A stretch of 8,508 nt of DNA from Halobacteriales archaeon (GTDB lineage Archaea; Halobacteriota; Halobacteria; Halobacteriales; SKSH01): positions 1-8,508 of the forward strand of contig SKSH01000209.1 in the NCBI GenBank assembly GCA_007118075.1, written 5' to 3'. Position numbers and translations under genes: made by a program. Numbering within the stretch: the stretch's first letter is position 1; the number at the start of each line of letters is the position of its first letter. The notes under the pieces were generated by a model. It was not told the DNA's origin, ran no database searches, and was given only the letters and a program-made list of their open reading frames with translations. Positions 5,443 to 8,508 of the stretch are shown here, piece by piece.

Positions 5443-6471
5443 ATGGTCATCACAGAGATGGGCGATTACGGTCACGAGCAGGTGACGTACATCTCGGATC
5501 CTGAGGTCGGTCTCGAGGCGATCGTGGCGATCCACGATACGACCCTCGGTCCGAGCCTTGGTGGGACCCGGCTTCGACCCTACCCGTCAGAGGAGGCTGC
5601 GCTCACGGACGTACTCCGCCTCTCACAGGCGATGACGTACAAGGCCGCCGCTGCACACCTCGACCTTGGCGGTGGCAAGGCGGTCATCATCGCCGATCCA
5701 TCGGACAAGACGGACGAGATGATGCGGGCGTACGGTCGTGGGGTCGACTGGCTCGGAGGCCGGTACATCACCTCTGTCGACATGAACACCGGCGTCGAAG
5801 ACATGGAGGTCATCGCAGAGGCGACCGACCATGTCGTCGGTCGCGAGGATGGTCTCGGCGATCCCTCGCCGGTGACGGCCACCGGCGTCTTCAGTGGGAT
5901 CAAGGCGTGTTGTGAGGCCACCTATGGGACCGAATCACTCGATGGTCGATCGTTCGTCATCCAAGGAATCGGTAAGGTGGGCCGTGATCTCGCAACGAGT
6001 CTCGCCGAGGCAGGTGCTTCGGTCACCGTCAGCGATATCGATGCAGACAAGGTGGCCACGTTTGCCGATACACACGGTTTGGATACTGTCGGTCCCGATG
6101 CTGTCTACGACGAACCCTGCGATGTGTTCGCCCCTTGTGCAATCGGTGGCGTCCTCAACGACGATACCATCCCTCGCCTGGCATGTGATATCGTCGCTGG
6201 TGGGGCCAACAACGTCCTAGAGGACCGATCCCATGCAACCGATCTCATGGAACGAGGGATTCTCTATGCCCCTGATTACGTGATCAACGGAGGTGGATTG
6301 ATCACTGTCGCGACTGAGGCCGAGAATGGCACGATGGCCGATGCCATCGAGCAGGCAGAGGCGATCGGTGATCGATTGGCCAAGATGATCAAATCGGCTG
6401 AGGAGGAGAGTATCACCGTCCTAGAGGCGGCAGACCGATACGCGATGGCGCGGATCGAGCAGGCCGAGTGA
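5443..6471 (+). CDS. Leucine dehydrogenase-family (Leu/Val/Phe) amino-acid dehydrogenase
   Basis: Predicted cytoplasmic NAD-dependent enzyme that oxidatively deaminates a branched-chain or aromatic amino acid to its 2-oxo acid and ammonia, or runs in reverse. At 342 residues it matches the short leucine dehydrogenase branch rather than the longer (about 420-residue) glutamate dehydrogenases. AIHDTTLGPSLGGTR (29-43) is nearly that of Bacillus leucine dehydrogenase. Catalytic and substrate lysines are K67 in MTYK and K79 in LGGGKAVII, with the expected Asp at D113. Other matches are GDPSPVTATGV (139-149), the dinucleotide loop GIGKVG (175-180) followed by an acidic strand end (SDID, 197-200) that favours NAD over NADP, CDVFAPCAIGGVLNDDTIP (226-244) and APDYVINGGG (276-285). 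The substrate (Leu, Val or Phe) cannot be fixed from sequence alone. It converges on the LysE exporter gene with only 9 bases between stop codons. Confidence 0.93.
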   Translation: MVITEMGDYGHEQVTYISDPEVGLEAIVAIHDTTLGPSLGGTRLRPYPSEEAALTDVLRLSQAMTYKAAAAHLDLGGGKAVIIADPSDKTDEMMRAYGRGVDWLGGRYITSVDMNTGVEDMEVIAEATDHVVGREDGLGDPSPVTATGVFSGIKACCEATYGTESLDGRSFVIQGIGKVGRDLATSLAEAGASVTVSDIDADKVATFADTHGLDTVGPDAVYDEPCDVFAPCAIGGVLNDDTIPRLACDIVAGGANNVLEDRSHATDLMERGILYAPDYVINGGGLITVATEAENGTMADAIEQAEAIGDRLAKMIKSAEEESITVLEAADRYAMARIEQAE

Positions 6472-6480
6472 GCTATACCT

Positions 6481-7155
6481 TCAACCGAACGAACGCAACC
6501 CAAGCCAGCCGAAGGTGAGCCCGAAGATAGTGAGGATGAATGCACTGATTGCAGAAATCACTGGAGCGGCTGCATCGAATCGATCCCCGAGGGTGACGAG
6601 TGCGAACGGATAGGTCACGATCCAGACGATGATGGCGACGAAAAAGCCACCGAGCAACCAGATACTCCCGGTCTCGATGACGATAGAGTCGAGCACTGGG
6701 ATGTGTTCGCCGACATCGATCGTCCCCGGTCTGACCAATCCGATACCAACACTCAGCCAGAATGCCAGCTGGAACGGATTCGTGAGCCCGAGAAGCAACG
6801 CCTTCTGAAAGCCCGTTGCCTTGGTGTCGACCTCCACCATGGCATACCTCGTGGCCGATAGTGCTGCACGACCAGCATCGACCGCGAAGACGAGCATGAG
6901 CACCCCACCGATGAGGAACAGCACCCCCTCAAGTACCTCAAGCTGATCGACGAAGGTGGCCATCCCGAGGAACGCGAGCAGGAAGAAACAGACATCGGCG
7001 AGCATCGCACCGGCACCGGTAGTCGTACCAGCTCGCCAGCCTCGATTCACGCTCTCTTCGGCAATGATGGCGTTCATCGGACCTGGTGGGATGGCGAGCG
7101 CGAGTCCGAAGAGGAACCCGATGATGGCCGAACCAAGGAACACCTCGATTGTCAC
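6481..7155 (-). CDS. LysE/RhtB-type amino-acid exporter
   Basis: A 224-residue membrane protein of the LysE family, which exports amino acids or related small molecules. Six helices are expected at about 7-27, 43-67, 75-98, 117-141, 163-188 and 197-220. The N-terminal signature is present: GLALAIPPGPMNAIIAEES (17-35), then NRGWRAGTTTGAGAMLAD (37-54), and LTNPFQLAFW (124-133) in the fourth helix. The start is GTG at 7155; there is no in-frame ATG or GTG between it and the T-rich promoter element at 7191-7197, and the signature lies too near the N-terminus for a later start. The substrate is unknown. The convergent neighbour is an amino-acid dehydrogenase, which makes a link to branched-chain amino-acid balance tempting but unproven. 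It shares strand with the coiled-coil gene, 50 bases upstream. Confidence 0.88.
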   Translation of the reverse strand: MTIEVFLGSAIIGFLFGLALAIPPGPMNAIIAEESVNRGWRAGTTTGAGAMLADVCFFLLAFLGMATFVDQLEVLEGVLFLIGGVLMLVFAVDAGRAALSATRYAMVEVDTKATGFQKALLLGLTNPFQLAFWLSVGIGLVRPGTIDVGEHIPVLDSIVIETGSIWLLGGFFVAIIVWIVTYPFALVTLGDRFDAAAPVISAISAFILTIFGLTFGWLGLRSFG

Positions 7156-7190
7156 GGTTTCTGTAGCAGTACCGGTTGGTCTGATCGCAC

Positions 7191-7197
7191 GAAAAAG
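7191..7197 (-). promoter_or_regulatory. T-run: TATA-like element of LysE and/or terminator of the coiled-coil gene
   Basis: On the minus strand this reads CCTTTTTC, beginning 9 bases after the coiled-coil gene stop (7208-7206) and centred about 39 bases before the GTG at 7155. As a promoter element it would give a leader of roughly 10 bases; as a T-rich tract it could also end the upstream message. The sequence does not decide between them. Confidence 0.4.
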
Positions 7198-7205
7198 GCG
7201 ATGGT

Positions 7206-7514
7206 TCAGTCGCGAAGTCGCGTCTCGAGTTCCTTGAGCTTTCCGCGGAGCTCCTTGATGGTATCTGCTGTCTTTTCCTTTCCTTGACCAACTTTCTCCT
7301 CGAGTTCATCTTCGAGGTCGTCGAGCTGTTCGCGGATGGTCTCGATCTTCTCTTTCGACTGGATTTTTCCTGATTCGATGGTCTGTTGGGCCCGGTTCGA
7401 TGCACTTTGGACACCCTCCTTCCCTTCTCCTGCGAGCTCTTCTACCTCGTCTTCAAGTCGGTCGAATAGACCCTTGATGTCATCAACAATCTCTGATCGA
7501 CTTCGATTTGCCAT
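7206..7514 (-). CDS. Small charged coiled-coil protein, unknown function
   Basis: A 102-residue, highly charged protein with no Cys, no Trp, no signal peptide and no membrane segment. Almost the whole length looks helical. Residues 7-28 and 55-100 show heptad-like spacing of Leu, Ile and Val among Glu, Lys and Asp (for example IETIREQLDDLEDELEEKV, 57-75, and IKELRGKLKELETRL, 86-100). A middle part (29-54) rich in Gly, Ser and Gln separates them, so a helical hairpin or an elongated oligomer is plausible. I do not recognise a named family. Low-complexity helical proteins of this kind resemble stress or envelope-associated proteins only superficially, and I would not transfer a function. The ATG at 7514 is 26 bases after the stop of the DUF71 gene, with a TAAAAGAAT element between them that could be its own promoter. 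Confidence 0.75.
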   Translation of the reverse strand: MANRSRSEIVDDIKGLFDRLEDEVEELAGEGKEGVQSASNRAQQTIESGKIQSKEKIETIREQLDDLEDELEEKVGQGKEKTADTIKELRGKLKELETRLRD

Positions 7515-7534
7515 GAGTGATATAGGCGCGCGTG

Positions 7535-7543
7535 ATTCTTTTA
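7535..7543 (-). promoter_or_regulatory. AT-rich element before the coiled-coil gene, overlapping the DUF71 stop codon
   Basis: On the minus strand this reads TAAAAGAAT, whose first three bases are the TAA stop of the DUF71 gene. It is centred about 25 bases before the ATG at 7514, the right distance for a TATA element of a leaderless gene. The A-rich rather than TTTA-type sequence makes it a moderate match. Confidence 0.35.
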
Positions 7544-8236
7544 CCTATGCTTTGCCTTCGGTTCCGTGGCATGCTCAATATCGAGGTAGGCCATGGTGGT
7601 CTCACCTACCTCCCGTTCGATGATTTGGCCGTGATTGATCGGTACCGGTTCATCGAACATCGGTCCGTCGGTGACGAAGGTGTGATATTCGCCCTGCTCT
7701 CCAGCAACATCGACCCCATCTGGGAGTGATTCGAGGAACGCCTCGTCGACCGTCTGCCCGAGGAACGACGGATCGAGCGATGCGGTATCGACGGCCACGA
7801 CGGTGGCCTCGAACCCATGTTCGATGAGTGCCATCATGAGGTCGAGGCTACCGATCCCCCAGACCGGCCACCGACCGTCGAGTTCGCTCATCGCGAGCAG
7901 CTCCTCACGGAAGCGCTTGATGTCCTCGAGGTGGAGGTCCGCGTAGGCGATCGAGTCGACCTGCTGTGCAGCATACCGATCGAGCTCTTTTCGGACGAAC
8001 TCTCGGTACCATTCGTTATCCGGTGAGGGTGGCAAACGCACCAGCCTGATCGGGATGCCGATGGCCGCGGCCTGTACCTCATACAGCTCAGCGAGGATTC
8101 CATGCATCGAGCTTCGTCCGGTCTCCTCACCGATGGTGGTCCAGAGCTCGACCAGCTCGGTGTCTGACTCAATGAGCCGGAAAAGCGCCAATGCCGAATC
8201 CTTCCCGCCACTCCACGACATGACGGTCCGTTCCAT
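7541..8236 (-). CDS. DUF71/COG2102 ATP pyrophosphatase (diphthine-ammonia ligase-like, non-canonical clade)
   Basis: A 231-residue cytoplasmic enzyme of the PP-loop ATP pyrophosphatase superfamily, with the P-loop-like SGGKDS at residues 9-14 that binds ATP. Automatic annotation would call it diphthine-ammonia ligase (Dph6), which amidates diphthine on elongation factor 2. The detailed signature points to the other DUF71 clade: RSSMHGI (41-47) rather than the Dph6 SYMFH type, YADLHLEDIKRFRE (98-111) rather than the Dph6 SxYQxxR motif, and GEQGEYHTFVTDGP (179-192) with HTFV in place of ETF. That clade has been linked by comparative genomics to cobalamin salvage, though this is a prediction. 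ATG 8236 is the first in-frame start before the ATP loop; ATG 8221 would leave just three residues before the loop. No cobalamin genes are visible nearby. It is divergent from the membrane-anchored gene at 8329. Confidence 0.85.
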   Translation of the reverse strand: MERTVMSWSGGKDSALALFRLIESDTELVELWTTIGEETGRSSMHGILAELYEVQAAAIGIPIRLVRLPPSPDNEWYREFVRKELDRYAAQQVDSIAYADLHLEDIKRFREELLAMSELDGRWPVWGIGSLDLMMALIEHGFEATVVAVDTASLDPSFLGQTVDEAFLESLPDGVDVAGEQGEYHTFVTDGPMFDEPVPINHGQIIEREVGETTMAYLDIEHATEPKAKHR

Positions 8237-8264
8237 CGAACTAGCGTCGGCCTGCGTGACAGAA

Positions 8265-8276
8265 GACGCTTGCGTC
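8265..8276. promoter_or_regulatory. Palindrome GACGC-TT-GCGTC in the divergent intergenic region
   Basis: Perfect 5-base arms around a 2-base centre, lying 29 bases before the DUF71 start at 8236 and 22 bases before the plus-strand TATA-like element at 8299. It covers the place where a TATA element for the DUF71 gene would be expected (only a weak TCTTCT is seen there), so it may be an operator controlling that gene or both. Confidence 0.28.
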
Positions 8277-8297
8277 AGTCGACGGCACTAGACACCC

Positions 8298-8303
8298 CTA
8301 AAC
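8298..8303 (+). promoter_or_regulatory. TATA-like element of the membrane-anchored gene
   Basis: CTAAAC, centred about 28 bases before the ATG at 8329. There is no Shine-Dalgarno sequence in between, as with the other genes of the window. Confidence 0.4.
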
Positions 8304-8328
8304 GGGCTGAGGGTCTACTGTTCGGAGT

Positions 8329-8508
8329 ATGCAGGCGGATACCGGTCGGTTGCTGTTGGTCGGTGTTGGAGCTGTCCTCATCGTCCTCGTTGTGGGATGG
8401 CTCTTCATTGCCGATGTCTCGGCAGATGAACCTCCCCCCGCCGAGTTCGATGATACCGTCCAGCTCGGTATGACCCAGGAGGCGCGCTTTGACCTAGACG
8501 ATGATGTC
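8329..8508 (+). CDS. N-terminal part of a membrane-anchored acidic protein, cut by the window end
   Basis: An open frame from ATG 8329 to the window edge, 60 codons without a stop. The protein begins with seven mostly polar residues, then a single hydrophobic segment at about 8-28 (LLLVGVGAVLIVLVVGWLFIA), split in this description as LLLVGVGAV and LIVLVVGWLFIA. After that comes an acidic, proline-containing stretch (ADEPPPAEFDD, 32-42) and a start of an extracytoplasmic or soluble domain (QLGMTQEARFDLDDDV). The pattern suits an uncleaved membrane anchor or signal peptide with the rest outside the cell; there is no lipobox Cys after the helix. The family cannot be recognised from this fragment. 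It has its own TATA-like element and is divergent from the DUF71 gene. Confidence 0.65.
   Translation, partial: MQADTGRLLLVGVGAVLIVLVVGWLFIADVSADEPPPAEFDDTVQLGMTQEARFDLDDDV

Noticed and set aside
7516..7534. GCGCGC-rich stretch before the coiled-coil gene as a regulatory palindrome
   Set aside because: Six-base self-complementary GC strings are expected by chance at this base composition and nothing else supports a site.
7541..8236. Gene symbol dph6 for the ATP pyrophosphatase
   Set aside because: Key motifs match the other DUF71 clade rather than the diphthamide enzyme.
1..8508. tRNA or rRNA genes, CRISPR arrays, insertion sequences, integrases, toxin-antitoxin or defence genes
   Set aside because: None seen on reading both strands. 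Coding density is high, the intergenic gaps are short and no repeated spacer-like or terminal inverted-repeat structure is present.

Overview
The window looks like a chromosomal segment from a halophilic archaeon (class Halobacteria). The proteins are rich in Asp and Glu and poor in Lys, the base composition is moderately GC-rich by eye, and the promoters are archaeal. Most genes have a short AT-rich TATA-like element centred about 26-31 bases before the chosen start codon and no Shine-Dalgarno sequence, which is the leaderless-transcript layout usual in haloarchaea. The genus cannot be named from what is visible.

Layout, left to right. On the minus strand, 30-1865 encodes an SLC13-type permease with two RCK_C (TrkA-C) domains in its central loop. 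It is divergent from a small amphi-Trp domain protein (1974-2246, plus). Next on the plus strand come a complete PurD-like ATP-grasp protein that lacks the usual N-terminal PurD loop (2314-3627), a thiolase whose two catalytic cysteines are both serine (3696-4877), a DUF4395 membrane protein with a CxxC pair (4937-5389), and a leucine dehydrogenase-family enzyme (5443-6471). Convergent with these on the minus strand are a LysE-type amino-acid exporter (6481-7155), a small charged coiled-coil protein (7206-7514) and a DUF71/COG2102 ATP pyrophosphatase (7541-8236). The last is close to diphthine-ammonia ligase but carries the signature of the other DUF71 clade. A membrane-anchored protein (8329 onward, plus) is cut by the window end.

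The genes do not form one obvious operon: nearly every gene has its own TATA-like element. A loose common theme is central and amino-acid metabolism: acyl-CoA chemistry (thiolase), branched-chain amino-acid deamination (LeuDH), amino-acid export (LysE) and anion uptake (SLC13). The most notable signal is the thiolase with both Cys replaced by Ser while the His and NEAF motifs are kept. Second are the two diverged members of well-known families (PurD-like, DUF71) whose automatic names are probably wrong. Several short dyads sit in promoters and are candidate operators. No tRNA, rRNA, CRISPR array, insertion sequence or integrase was seen, and no gene-free stretch exceeds about 110 bases.
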